Shown piece after piece: positions 13,901-28,900 of a stretch of 64,000 nucleotides of DNA. A model generated the notes under the pieces. The model saw nothing but the letters and a program-made list of their open reading frames with translations, searched no databases and was not told the origin of the DNA. The stretch lies in the NCBI RefSeq assembly GCF_964275005.1, contig NC_092690.1, positions 14,051,287-14,115,286 of the forward strand, read 5' to 3'. This stretch comes from Diadema setosum (lineage: Eukaryota > Echinodermata > Echinoidea > Diadematoida > Diadematidae). The stretch's first letter is position 1, and every line of letters begins with the position of its first letter. The translations under genes were made by a program, and so were the position numbers.

Positions 13901-16900
13901 CTCTGCGCAAGATCATTCTTTGTTTGAATGTGAATTCCATTAATTGTGAGCATGCTTATGCATCATGTTGCTTTTAAAACAAGTGAAGTGCCTAACCAAT
14001 TGAGAAAAAAGAGAGGTCATTTGTACCAATGTCCCCAAAAGCTAACTGTGAACTGGCTTATTGTACACTGATTGCTACCATGCCTGTATGCAGTTGATAC
14101 CAATGTGTCCAAAAAAATGTCAGCATGTAATGGCAGTGAAGAAAATTACCAGTAGTACTTCATGCTCTATAGGCATTTAGTCAAGAATATTGTAGTTGTA
14201 ATTCTTTGATAAAAGATGATGCCACCTTTGCACAGTATGATCTTTTTGTCTGCGATGAGCATTATGCATGTTTGTAGTTACTGTGGCAACGTGACAGCAT
14301 ATGGTGTAATATTCAGAAACTGACGCTTTGTTCCCTCACGGCTCTTAGGCGAGATCATTATGTGCGATTAATGCAACATGCTGTTTGTTGGGGAGGCAAA
14401 TAACATCTCAGTCAATCTAAATTATGCGCATTTTAAGGAATGACATCATGCTACTTATACAGAAAGTATTTTGGCTCTTGCAGTCAAAGTGCAGTTACAT
14501 ACTTGCACAGAGGTTGAGAAACTGAAGCATCAAAATGATGTGTAATTGAACAACATTGACAAAACTGCTCCTTGATTTTGTTGGTTACTGAATCATTTGC
14601 AAGAATAACAGGACAATCCCTAGATGAAGAGAATAACACGGACCCGAATTCCCAAATGGGAATTATCATTTTGCATTAACCAAACATAGCTCAAGAAAAT
14701 GCAATTACGAGGTACTAGTATATGCATTCTGGCCAGAGTCAATGAATGCCTTTGGACCCCAGACTAAAAAGAAAAGAAAAAAAAAAACTGATTTAGTTTG
14801 TTCTTGTTGCAATCGCACACATAAAAAATGGAAATACCTAATTTAAAGTTATGCTTATTGAGCATATGCACTTTTTCCTGTATACAATTCCAGGTGTGGA
14901 CATGCCCGAGCCGACTGGTATAGGAAACACAGGGGTAGGGGGTGTGTGCCCACCGGGTCACTACTGCCCAGAGGGTAGTGTGGTGCCCCTTGGGTGTCCA
15001 GCTGGCTACTACACATCACTGTCCAACCAGGATGAGTGCACCGAGTGTCCAGAAGGATTCTACTGCCTGCAGAATGCTACCACTTATGAGGACACCATCT
15101 GCCCCCCTGGTGGGTATTTGCACCCCTCTCGCTCCCTAGCATTAACCCGTTGGAGACTAGTCCCAAGCACACGCTGGCAGTCTTCTATGGGAAATGTGTG
15201 TTTTACCAAAATCAGCCTGTCCTCAATGCGTTAAAGCTTTGACATTTTTAAGGCTTTTTATAATACTTGAGATAAGAGATGGTCATGTGGAATTGAAAAG
15301 AATATCGTGTGATGTGTGTGTTCCAAACAGATCTCAAAAAGACTGATGTTTTGCTGTTCCGAACAGGTCTCAATAGGACTGACGTTCTGCAGTAAAGACA
15401 AAAATGATGTTATTCAATGTTTTTAAACATAGTCAACGACAAATCAGCACATTGGATTGGAGCCACCATATTACAATGTATGTGTAGTAGTACCATCATA
15501 CCTTAAGGGAGCAAATTGAATTTTTGTGCTAATTTCCTTTATCTATATTTCTCTCTTCAACTGGGCACAGTCCAGGCATTCCAAGTGTTCTCTTGCGTGC
15601 TATTATCACTAAATATGGGAAGATGGTGAAAAATATTAAGCATTAACTTTATATTCCTTCACGTGTACTAGTTAAAATGATGGTGTGTTTCATGTGCGAT
15701 TTTTATGTAAATGATTGAAAAAAACAACAACACTTACTTGAAAATGTTATTCCAGTACACTCATCGCACAAATTGTAGTTGTCTCAGAGGTTTATTTCCT
15801 GAACATGACTAGAAAGCTTTGTTAAAGGTGGTCACTGCCAGGATTCAGTGCCCCCAGCTTAACGAACAAATCTCCACAAGCGCCTTATGTTCTTCAGTGA
15901 AAAGATGTTTATGGTATTACAATGCACATCCAAATTAAGAGCAATAGATAAAATGGATATGAATAAGACATTTTAAAGTATCAAGGATTTGTACAAACTT
16001 GCAGCTACAAATCCCTGCAAACCTTCAGGCGTGAGTCATCTAAATTCTGCTCTGTGTATCTCTGCAGGTTATTATTGCCCACCTGGCACCAGCAGCCACT
16101 ACGAGAACCCGTGCCCGAGGGGGTCCTACAACCCAGTCAACGGGAGTAACAGCCTTGAAGACTGCCTCTCATGCCCACCAGGACAGTACTGTGAAAGTGA
16201 GTCGTCCTCTTCTCGTAAAATACTCTCCACATTCTAATTCATTTTCTGCTCTCAACAATTCAACGTTTGGCCAGAAATCATCAGTGTATCATACCCTGTG
16301 CTTTCATGAACACAATCTCACTGTTAAAGGGCTTTTGGTTCATAGAGAAAACAAGCAAGTTACAGTCATTTAATAAATGACTTTGAAATAATATTTCAAA
16401 GAAATACTTCTTTGACAAATTTTTGCCTTCAATGTTTATCACGTAAAGTGAGAAGTATATTTCACTGAACAAAAATGTAATTTTCACTATTCAAAGAGTG
16501 CAACAAAGTGTTTAATTTTGCTTGATTTCTACATATTCTGGGATGTGAACTCTGACCTTTGACATTGGATGTTGTCTGTTCTGACAAGCTATGTATATGG
16601 CTGTCATACATGCACCATAATCCAGCGTGAATTGAAATGGAGGAAGAGTCTTCAACCAACCTTCATATTTGTGAATGGCAGCATTCTTTCATTGAAAAGG
16701 GGATTTTGAAGGAACTTGATTCTAAATGGTCTGAATAACTAAATCTATAACAAACCTTTTTCTTTGTACAAACTTTGCAAAATAGTTCACAAAAACAGCT
16801 TATGATAATGACATTTAGAGTCAGGATTATGATGATTACAATGATTTCACCATTTTATGAATCATTTATTTTTTATTTTTGCAGCTGATGGCCTGAGTGA

Positions 16901-19900
16901 GCCTTCAGGTAACTGCAGCGCTGGCTGGTACTGCACAGGAGGCTCCTACATGGCCATGCCTCTCCAGTCGGACAATGCCACTGACCTCTCCGAGTGCTCC
17001 TGCCCACTCTCCAACTACACCGGCGGCAAGTGCTGGCCCGGAACGTACTGCCCCAGCGGTAGCTACTACCCGGTGCCCTGCGACCCTGGCTATTTCTGTA
17101 TGAACTATGGACTGGCCCTGCCGCAGGCACTCTGTGATGCAGGTACTACAATCTTTTATAAGATTGTTTGTCCGTGTGCAAAATAACTCAAAAAGTTGTG
17201 CACGGATTTGGATGAAACTTGCAGGAAAGATTGAGAATGACACAAGGAACAGATGAATAAATTTTGGTAGTGATCCAGAAATTTTTATGGATTTTATGAA
17301 GGATTTTCAATATTTTTTGAGGTAGGGTCAATGAACTTAGGAGATCAAGCTGCGCATTTTTGAGGTTTTCATACGCGCACTAATTTTAAGTTGAAAATCA
17401 ATATAAGCAGTTTAAAAAATATGATCGAAGGGTTTCAGTATATCAAAACTCTGTGTAACATTTTTCCAGTAGAAACACAACATTGAAGATTTCATGACAA
17501 GCTGTGTTAATATCTTATTTGACCAAATCTGTCTTCCCACGTCCATTTCTTGTCACTAAAGAGCTTGTGTTTTTTTACTTCTTTGGAAATTAAGTGGAAA
17601 ATATGTGAGCTGTCTGTCCAGTGAAATTTTGACAGTCTAGGTGGGTTGACAAAACCATCGTTTGTTTTCTTATGCCTGTGATTGCATATCTTATTTGTAA
17701 GTTGTCCTGGGTGGTGCATTGGAAGAATGCTGCAATGACACAATAGTGCAATTGTATTGCCATGTAAGTTGAAATGTTACACCATCAACTATTGTGTCTT
17801 GTCTATATCCAAGGTTACTATTGCAATGGCAGTGCCTCCGAGCCTGACCCAGACTACGGCCTGTGTCCAGAGGGCTACTACTGCATCGAGGGATCGGCCA
17901 CTCCGGAGCCTTGTCCATCCGGCACTTTCTCCAACACATCAGGTCAGTGGCGTCAGTGACAACTGCGATAAGTTTTCAAGGCTTATTTGTGTGTTTCTTT
18001 TTTTTCTTATTATTCATGTCAAGATAAAAGAAGAATTGATATAGCTTAAAGGTAGCTTTTGATATTTTCCTTTGTGTAGTAACAACCAGGAATGTCCTTG
18101 AAATGCCCTAACAAATTTTTTATATAATTTGATACACAATCATACTTCTCACCACTGAGGGCGCTATACTGATAAGGTTTTTCACAGAATACATCTTGCA
18201 TCAATGTATTTAATGTGAATTCCTTGGGGAAATGCAGCAAGTAATAAGGATTAATCTAAGTCAGCATAGTGTAACATGTATATAATACACTGCATGTATA
18301 ATAGTTTAATATTTCAATGATTCATAACAATGGCTCACTCTGTGTGGTCAGCTGTTCTGTGAATTATCACTGCATCTGGAGGTACTGACCATTGCACTAC
18401 AACTCTTCATTTGTCACGTCAGGCAACGTTGAGTTGAATGACTGCCGTGCCTGCACGCCGGGCCGATACTGCGCCGGCAACGCCCTGACCGCTCCCACGG
18501 ACGACTGCGACCGAGGCTACTACTGTCCAGCCGGCCAGGACACTGCGGCCCCGGAGGAGTTCAACTGCACCATTGGTCACTTCTGTGTGAGGGGCAGCCC
18601 AGACCCGACTCCTTGCCCATCTGGAGAGTATCAGGATGAAGTGGGCAGCTGGGCTTGCAAGGACTGTAGCCCTGGATAGTGAGTGACAAGACTTGAGTAC
18701 ATGCATTATTATTTTCTGGACTTTGGAGATTTAAATGAATCAGCAGATTGCAAATAGAAATATCTCATTGAAAATAAGTAGAGCTGTAAGTGTTTTTTTG
18801 TATGTGTGGTTTTTTTTTTTTCTTATTGTGCAAATAAATAGAGTGGGATGAAATGAAATCCATGAAATTAACAAATGTTTTAGGTTCTTCACATGAAGCA
18901 GATAATTGCCAATTGGCCATTCCATTATCATCCTCACATCCCATGGTACTTGTCAATCATGCGTAATTTAATCTCACATGAAGTTTCATATATTATTTGT
19001 AGAAGCAGTGCTGGTGTGTGACTTGTCCGTAGTCTGTAGCTGTATCAGCTATTTCATAATGTTGTATTTCATTGTGTTGCTTTTTTTTTCTGTCGTTTCT
19101 TGTATTGCTTGTTCAAGAGAAAAGACAACGTTTACTAACTGCCACATTGTGCCATAATTACAGCTACTGTGATGCCAATGAAGCCGCCACCTACTACGGT
19201 GTAGCTTCCCACGGCGTCGTCATGCCAACCATCTGCCCCGAGGGCTCGTACTGTCCGTCCAGAACTGAGTACGCCACCGAGTACCTCTGCCCGTACGGTT
19301 ACTATAGCAACAGGACCCAGCTGGACAGCGAGGATGATTGCCAGGCGTGCCCTGGAGGAACCTTCTGTGATGATCTCGGTGAGCATCTCATCTTTATCAT
19401 CACTAATTGGGCATCTCCTTGGAGACCATAACTGCTGGCCACCCAAATTGCCTTTTTATAAGATCTCATCTATCAATAATACAGAAGTGCACCTTTTGCA
19501 AGCACAGATTTAACCCTTCAGATGCTTTGAGGACTGATTGACACACAGAAAACTCCATAGCATTGTACACACTGTCCAAAGTCTGTACCTCAGAACGGGT
19601 TAATTTCAATCACTGCCGTTCTGGAAGTGTCACTGGGCAATTATAGTCTGCACGGATGTGAAATGCTAGGTTATGTCTCTACCATTCTTCATAATCCTTG
19701 TATCTGATATAAGCCAAATACACACAACATTTGAAGTAGACTCTGTCAGTGACCACATCCAAGTAGAGACAAAGTCAATCTTATTCTAAAGTTGAACTGG
19801 GTGAAGTTGGTTTAATGTAGGCCAATAAGATTTAGTTATCTTACTTCCTGGTAGTATTGTTTTATTCATGTTTATTGGTTGATATGTGCTATGTTCATGG

Positions 19901-22900
19901 CCTGGTCTGACTTACTAGAATGAATGACCTTTATTACCAATTAAGGTAAGACTCAAACTGAGGTTATGAATTAAATCCAGTGAATAAGTGAGATCAATTT
20001 GTCAGATGTACAGTGTTTAGAAATGTGAACCCATGGATCTTCACCCCCCCCCCTCCTAGCACGCATTGTCATGGGATGTGCATTTTTAGTGGGCTTCTGA
20101 CAAATGTTATCCCCAAATAGGTCCTAGCCAGACAGCTCACCCTCATTCTATAGCAATATTGCTTAGTCTTCTTAGGATCACACTTTTAGTGAGAATTCAC
20201 TCAAATCCACTTCATGACAAACCCTTTTCTCCTTGACCTTTAACCCTTGTGCCCACAGGACTCACCCAGTACAAGGACCTCTGCGATGCCGGATATGTCT
20301 GTGTGTCTGCCGCCAACAACTCGCGCCCCACGGACGGAGTGACCGGCTACGAGTGTCTGCCTGGCTACTACTGTCCAAGAGGCTCGTACCAGGGGGTCAA
20401 GTGTCCGCAGGGGACCTTCAGCAATGCCACTGGCCTCGAGAATGTGACGGAGTGCGAACTTTGCACCCCAGGCAGTTTCTGCTTAGTGGAAGGTTTGTCA
20501 TTGAGGAATTATCTTTAACCCGTTGAAGACTAGTCGCATCTATACTTGGGCAGGTGTCTTATAGAAATGCATCTTGGAGCAAAATCAGCTTGTCCACAAT
20601 GGGTTAAGTTCTGTTATAAAATGGATTCAAGAATGTAGCCAATTGGAAGCGCTGAAATGAGTCACGTGTGCTTGTATTAAATTCTCACTAACATGCACGG
20701 CCGACGTCACAATGTTTGCACTAGCAGTGCGCATTCAATCAGTTGTTACAAGTGCGTCGCACGCTACTATACGCGCTGTCAATCCTGTAAACAACTCCTA
20801 GTTCGGGCTGCCGGCCGGCCTTTCTTGTTTGCATAACATGTGTGGCGTACGTATACTCTTATACTTACAGTACTTATATGTGTGCGGGATTTACGAGTGC
20901 GACGTGCGTAAATGTTTGGGACGAACATCTTCGGACATCTTGATCCACAAAGTTACGTGAAAAATGCTGTTAGTTTTCGACCCATTTTATAAAACAAATG
21001 ATGCACAGGATTATTTCGTGGCGTTAGTGGAGATGCAGCTCACTCTCGGGTATTTACAATGTAGTGCAACATGCACTCGGCTTCGCCTCGTGCATGTTTC
21101 ACAATTGTAAATACCCTCGAGTGTGCTACATCTCCACTAACGCACTCTATCCTGTGCATCATTTGTATATTAGATTCCATGCTTGCTTCTCTCCTCCCGT
21201 GCATTGTATATTTGACCATTGACCTTTGAATGAATTATGAGATTAAATGTTTTCTATTTCAATTCCATAGAAATATGTTAACCAAAGCTACATATGTAAA
21301 TGATACGTGGAATGTTGTAGAAGGACTCAACATATATTTGCTTGATCTGCTACAGTATTCTGTATAAAGGCCTAAAGTCTCAATTTTACAGAGGTATCAG
21401 TGCCTTATAGAACGTTGTTCAAAAATTATTTTGTATTTGATATTCGTGTACTGCATTCATAGAGCAATGTTGATTGTCACATCACAACCTGAACACCAGT
21501 TGAGTTGGCAGTTGCTAAGAAGGAAGGAAGTGCAGCAAATGGTTAACATGCTGTGATTATTCAAATTGATGAAATTCTTGCATCGAGTTCTTTGATTTTG
21601 ATGCTGTGATTATACTTATTGAAAAAATTTTTAACTCACAGGATTGACTGAGCCAAGTGGCGATTGCTACGAGGGTCACTATTGCAGCCTGGGTGCCATC
21701 AACCCGAATCCATCAGGCGAGAGCTATGGGGATGACTGTCCCGCCGGATCCTACTGCCCAGTGGGCAGTTGGGAGCCCACTGCCTGCCCCGTTGGGACGT
21801 ACAACCCGCTGACTAACAGGGCTAATGTGACCGAATGCCTGCCTTGTCCAGGCGGCAAGTATTGTGATCAGCTGGGACAGACTAACTATACAGGTGAGAC
21901 GAGACAGTGTTTGCAGGGTTGTAGACAGTGTGGGTTAGGTCCCATACTCTGTATGGGGGTCATATTACGCGGCCAGCGCCACATTTCTAAAAGTGGGGGA
22001 AGGGGGGAAGGGGAGGGCCAGTTTATCATATCTGGTGTCACTTCCGGGTTTCATCAGTTAAAAAGAAAGAAAGAAAAAGGACTTCAGTGCAATTTTCTGG
22101 TGCCACTCTTGGGTTTCTTCAGCTGACAAGCAAAAGAAAAAAAGAAAAGACTTTACCCACTGCCACTTCCAGGTTTCATCAGCTGGCATCAGCTTCCAAT
22201 TGACATCGACTAACAAGCAAAACAAAAAAAGCTTAACCACATTTTTTTTTTTTTTTGCTTTTGCCACTTCTGGGAAAAAAAAAAGGTGGAGGGCCCAAGT
22301 GGTTAGACCCTATGTATTCCTATGTATTATAAAAAGAAAAGAAAAAAGTGAGGGGGGCCTGAGCCCCGCTGGCATTACATTTGATATTTTGGTGGTCCGA
22401 AATAAAAGGAAACATAACAATCCTCCTGATATATGTGTTTTCTTTTGTCTCAGGCTCTTCTCTGATTCATAAACTTAATGTATGACATTTATTATATAAT
22501 TGTTTTTTGTCTAAATCAGGGGATAATGACATTAGCAAAGAATCATGTATACAAAACAGCCAGGCATTTATACGTACAGTAAAAATGACTGATAGGAAAA
22601 AAAAAGAAGATGAGCACTTAAATTCAGATGATATGATATTAGTGGAAGTATTTTGTAGAGCAAGATTTTATCAATGAAATTATTCAAAAGGCTTTAGAGA
22701 GGACCTAGATGTGTATTCAGCAAATCTCATGGTCATGGTTTCTTCCAGGTGAATGCGACCCTGGATACTACTGTGTGAGTGGAGCAGACAACCCAACCCC
22801 AACGGATGGTGTCACGGGAGACGAGTGCCCCACAGGAGCCTACTGTGTGCAGGGGAGCAGCGAATTCACCCCTTGTGCTGATGGTATGCTCATATGACAC

Positions 22901-25900
22901 TAACAGTGCTCTGCACTAATAAAGTAGCAGTTTGGGAAATTTGTTTCGGCAAAATGTTTACAATATTCCATCCTTGAGACACTGATGGCTCATTAACATA
23001 GATGTTGCTCTGACCATAATTTGGGTTTGGTCTTCGCCTCATTGTTCTGTCTCTGTAAACAATGTTAGCATGCACAAAGAAGATACACCCAGTATGTTTG
23101 ATGGTTAACATCTGTAGATGCTCATTTATGTAGGATATTGATACTACTAAAGTTTTTGGTCTCTATCTGCCTCCAAAAGGTGACTACATGAACCACACCC
23201 GTGCCGATGCATGCTACATCTGCCCCGCCCGTTACTACTGCTACTCCAACAAGGTCAACCCCCTGCCGTGCCCCATGGGATACTTCTGTCCCATTGGAAC
23301 AGCCCTTCCAGATGACATGTGCCCCATTGGTAAGTCACAACATGTCATTCACCATCAAGCCTTGAAAGCAACCTTTGAGCAAAGTTTCACCCAAATTCAT
23401 TGCAAGGAGATATTCTGTTTGCAATAAAGTGGGCCAAGCCTTGGCTCTAACTGCCAGTACACCATGCTGTGAAAGATACACTGTAGAATAGGCGGCCTTC
23501 CAGGAATTCAGATTCTTCTTGCCTTGCAATTCTATTTCATTTTGATGTCACAAACATTTCCTTCCTAGAGAAAGTTGGGCCTAACTCATTTTGGATTTGT
23601 TACATATTCTGATGTAGGAATTAAAAACCAAGATATGGGTTACCTCCTCATCATCGTTTGGGTTCTATTCATCTTGATGACCACCACAGAGCTCTGTTCA
23701 TATGAGCCACTTTCTGTTTGTGACAGCAATTGCACTTCCTATGAACCAGCATGAGACTACGTCTTAAGAAATTTATTCGTAGCATGGAGAAGGTCTCCTA
23801 ATTTCTTACATTGTTCGGAAACTAAATACTGCAGTGTGGCTAACCATTGATGTCTTCAGTGGCTTTGCTTATACGTTTTACAGCCAACATAATTTTCAAG
23901 TTGCATACCCTACTGATGTTTGATGTCAAGTGATATGGTCAGTGTCATCAATACCTTATGATCATCTTGTTTTTTTCCTGAACCTTTTACTTGACCAGGT
24001 ACCTACGGTCCAGATCTACTCCTGGCCACTGCTTTGGAGTGTACCCAGTGCGATCCGGGCTACTACTGCGACACCCCAGGCAGGGTGAACGTCACCGGAC
24101 CCTGCGCTCCGGGCTACTACTGTGAGCTTGGTGTGAACACACCAGCACCCAATAACAACAACACTGGCTATGGAGGTATGTTTGACTTCAAATTTGAAGT
24201 TAAATACTAGGTGTATACCATATTTCCTATTGAGCTTTGAATACACTCGTTTTATTTGAATTTGTTCTGACACTTATCTAGTACTTGACTTAAAATTTGA
24301 CCTAATGTAATTAGTCCTTCTCCTTTCATACTAATCTCTGCTCAATACAAGATATCACATAAATGAATCTGTACAGGGGGAGAAATGTGTATATTACATG
24401 TACATTAACAAATTTCTGTATGATCATATGGCATTAGAGCAATGATCCTCCAAAGAAGAAATACTGTTGGAATATATTCAATCCATGTGGTCATACATTC
24501 TTGTTTCTCATAGCATGACTCTGGTACTGTCATCATTTAATCTCTTAAAAGTAAAGATGAATGGGACTATATGTTTTCAAAATTATTAACATACAGTGTA
24601 CAGTAATAAATGAGTGAAACTCCTTGTGCTTGTTGACATTTACTATGAACTCTCCTACTCTTGTGTGATGGCATATACTGTTGAAGGCTAAGACGTTAAT
24701 GAACGTTAATGAAATTAGGAAGTAATAAAAAAAAAAACCTTGCTCACTCTCAATTGCTGTATTCAATCAATGCTCAACAGTGTTTACCCATGGTTGAAAA
24801 ATAATGTTAGTGTGTAAAGTTTTGATACTATTGTACCCAGGGTATAGGCCTACTATGCAGTCAGTGAATAATTATTTTCTCTGTGTCTTGACCGCCATCC
24901 ATAGGACCATGTCAGGAAGGTACCTACTGTCCAGGGGCCACCCCAGAGCCCATCCCGTGTGCGGCGGGCACCTACAACTCACTGACCACCCAGGCGGAGT
25001 GCTTGGACTGTCAGGCCGGCTATTACTGCCTGGCCAATGCCACCACCTACATGGACACACCTTGCCCCAAAGGTATGGAGAGAATTGCCAACATTAGTTG
25101 GTCACTAGGGAAATCAATCACAGCTCTAATGAATGTTCACAATCATCATTTTCTTGTAAATATTCATTATTTCCATGTTTCAGCAAAGTGTAGCATGTGA
25201 CCCTTGTAGAAAAAGAAACAGCTCAACTGAACATTCAAAAGTCATGAATGGTCACAGGTACTGTGCAATATATCCATATTAGAGAGCAGTTTTTCTTCCA
25301 TTGAGAAACAACTTAGGAAAATAAGTACATATTCAAAGAACAGTTTTGAGGTCCTGTTACTGAAAGATGTAAATTCAAGGATATAATTATTCTCTATTGA
25401 CTTGAATTTCGTACACTTTCAAAACTTCCCAATGTTTTCATTGTGTTGTCCCATTAATTTAAAATCTGCTGTATTTGTTTGATCTTTATGGCACTACCAC
25501 TCATCAAATTGGTATAGATTCATATTTTCTCAGCAGGAGGGCTCTAAGAGTCCCCACCCTTTGATTGGTATGGAATAGTCTCTCATGAAATGTTAAGTCA
25601 GCTCATATGCCATCAGTTTGCTATATTTGCAGAAGTCTTTGTCATAAGAAATGACAGAGGTGATGATGATATCCCAGAAGCTTTAAGTGGTATGTACTCT
25701 GTGTCTCTATTCATTCTCCAGGTTTCTACTGCCCCACTGGGACAGAGTACTCCACACAGTATGCCTGCCCTGCAGGAACATACAACAACAGGACCAGGGC
25801 TGATGACGTTTTTGACTGTATGCCTTGTACAGGTATGTATCGATTGAAGGAAGGAAGGAAGAGAAATCAAAAGAGAAGAGAGGAAAGGAAGAAATGGAGA

Positions 25901-28900
25901 AGGAAGGAAGACACAATGATAAAAAAAAACATAAACTGACAAAAAGGAATGAAAGGCTAAAAGAATGTATGACAAGACCCGAGGTGGAAAAGGAATGAAG
26001 AAAAAGAAGAGTACAGAAAAAGAGAAGAAAGAGACGAAAGAAAAGTACAAAGAGAAATGGGATTGTAAAAGTGTTTTGAATCAAAGTATAGCACAAATAA
26101 ACAAGTGTTTGCTAGAACACTAATTTCAGCATCATGATTCCTGCGATTCTCCGCTGTTAAAGCCATAGTCTCAAATCAGATAGTATTATCAGTGATCCTG
26201 TTATCTTGATACACTTAAAAAAATGATTTTACGTATTATGTTATCTTCATTTCAGCTGGCAAGTACTGTGATGGTGATGGGAATGACGTGCCAACAGATG
26301 ACTGCGCGGCTGGTTGGTATTGCAGCCGTGGCGCGTACAGCCCTAAGCCGCAGCCCAGCGTCAATGACTCCTCCCTCCTGAACGCATCCATCGAGTGCCC
26401 GATATACTCCCTGAACAACACGGGAGATATCTGCCCTCCAGGTGAGAAAGCACTGGTAGTCATGGCGATAGGGAGGGTATCAGATTGTAGTGGTGGAGCA
26501 GTTACTCATTTATTCTTATCGTATTGATGATGATATTATGATAGACTAATTAAAGGGAACTGCTGTGCATTACAGAAGGCATCACAAGTGATCAAATTAA
26601 ATTGTCTGTGTAGGAGAGGGTAAAAACTTGTATCATATCAGGACAATTACTGTCTGGCTAAATATGGGTTAGTGATAGGATTAGGTTTTGGATTAAGATT
26701 AGAGTTAGAGTCAGGGGAAGGGTCTAGGGTAATTATCCAGGGAGTAATCATCCTAGAACCTAAAAACTAGATGATTAGTCAAAGTATAACGTTTTATCTT
26801 TCATGACAATAGAAGGAGTGAGGTTCAGAAGTGTTGTATAGTCTAATAATACTTTATTGAGTAGTCCGTCTAGCAGCTCATTTTGAGAAGTTATACTGAG
26901 ATGATGGATTTGTCAAGTAGTTGCAGGGAGTGCAATAAAGCCCAGAAATTGAGTGTAGACAGAGCATTCATCAGGGTTCAATGAAGTATGAAGTATTTCT
27001 AGTGCAAGTAAGCACTATACCAGTTGACTTTTATGGTAGAGCCTGCAGGAGAGGGTGTGTGAAAGAGCAGTGTGGTTGAGTTCAACTGTATGAATTCATT
27101 TAGAGTATATCTTATCCTAACCTTCCAAATCCATTGTGAAAGACTGGCTGTGACATGACCCTTGAACTCAAAGACTCAATTGATTTCCATCCATCCACCC
27201 AGGTACCTACTGTCCAGTGGGCTCTGACCAGCCACTTCAGTGTCCGCCTGGCCAGTACTGTGAGGACTACGCCAACGAGATCCCCGACGGAGACTGCCTT
27301 GCCGGCTTCTTCTGCAATGGGAGCGCCGTGGTGCGGGACAGCCAGCCCTGCTCCCCTGGCTACTACTGTCCAGAGGGGACCACCATTGAACAACCTTGTC
27401 CACCAGGGACCTTCTCACGTAAGGAGAACAATTTGGCATATAGGTTAAATTTGGGGTCTAGTGGTCAAGTATTTGCCTCTTGTTCATAAGTTTTGTGGTT
27501 CAAGCCCCAACCTATTAAGTCACCTTATGCTGTGTACCATTAATATCAATCTATTGTGCCTCTTGTCCCTTCAATGATGTTATTTGGAATTTAGTGTTGT
27601 GATATGATATATTTTTCAAAGTGATTGATCAGATGTGTGTTACTTGTATTCTATGAGAGGATCCTTAACACCAATTGTAAGTTAAAAAAACAAACAAACA
27701 AAAACAGATTGCATTTAAGGTAGGAAATGTATTTGCAGTGACTGGTTGTAAAAAAAAAAGGAAGATCTGTTACTTGGCATGAGTTTATTTGTTGAATGAG
27801 TTACTGGAAAAAATAGTGTTGAGTAAGAAGTTAAAATGTCACACACTTTATGACTGATAGTCGCCCAACTTCAAGGTTTGCCACATGAGTCAGGATTTCT
27901 ACACAAGTGAAGGAGTCTAATGTTTTGTTCATAAGATGTTCCTCCTCCTGTTATTATGATACAGCATACACCCAGAATTCCAACATCAGTGACTGTCTGC
28001 AATGTACTGCTGGGATGTACTGCGAGGACTACGGCCTGGCCAGCCCCACAGCTGAGTGCGCCGCCGGATACTTCTGTCCCGGAGGCCAGAACACCTCGCA
28101 GCCGACCCACCTGGCCTGCAGCCCAGGCCACTTCTGCCAGCAGGGCAGCTGGAACGAGACCGGTTGCCCCTCGGGCTACTTCCAGCCTCACTGGAAGCAG
28201 AGTGACTGCGACATCTGCCCCGAGGGCTCCTACTGCAAGGCGTTTGGTGAGTGAGGTCTATCCATTCACAGTTGACTAAGTCCTGCAATGTACCATACAT
28301 GGATCTCAGTACGTGGGTGTGTGCACTCAATGACTTGAGGTGTGGAATCATATTATTAATGTACATAATATCATGTCTTACTTGGCAGTGTTTACAATCC
28401 AATTCTCAGTTGACCATGCACATGTTTCTTTGTCGTGGCATCATAAGATTTGCATGACAAGTCATATTTGAAAGCTTTATCCCGTGTGTCCCAGATTTAT
28501 GAGGCATCCAAGTTAGTAGTTGTAAATCACATGTAAAGTGAAAATAAGAGAAAACAAGGAAGACAAAATAACAAATGAACCAAGATCTTCTTCTTCTTTT
28601 TGAATTGCACAATGTGCCTTGTTGACACTGGTAATAGTGAACCATGAGGGGTCGGCAGCATTTGCCCATTTTTCTTGTGTAGGTAGGTAGGTAGGTAGAC
28701 CAATTCGCTGGATTAGCACCCATCCCTGCTCTTTGTAATGAATGAATGAAGTGGTTTCTTTTACATATGTGAGTCATGAGTTATCCACACACAGGACCTT
28801 CATTTGATGTCCTGTCCAAGGGATACTGTGAAAGTGGAAATTTTCGCGGTGTTAAAATTTTCGCGCATTTCGCGCAACCCGAAACTAGCGCAAAAATAAA

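Noticed and set aside
25613..26096. Two long minus-strand frames rich in Ser, Phe and Leu
   Set aside because: Produced by the purine-rich tract; low complexity with no start context.
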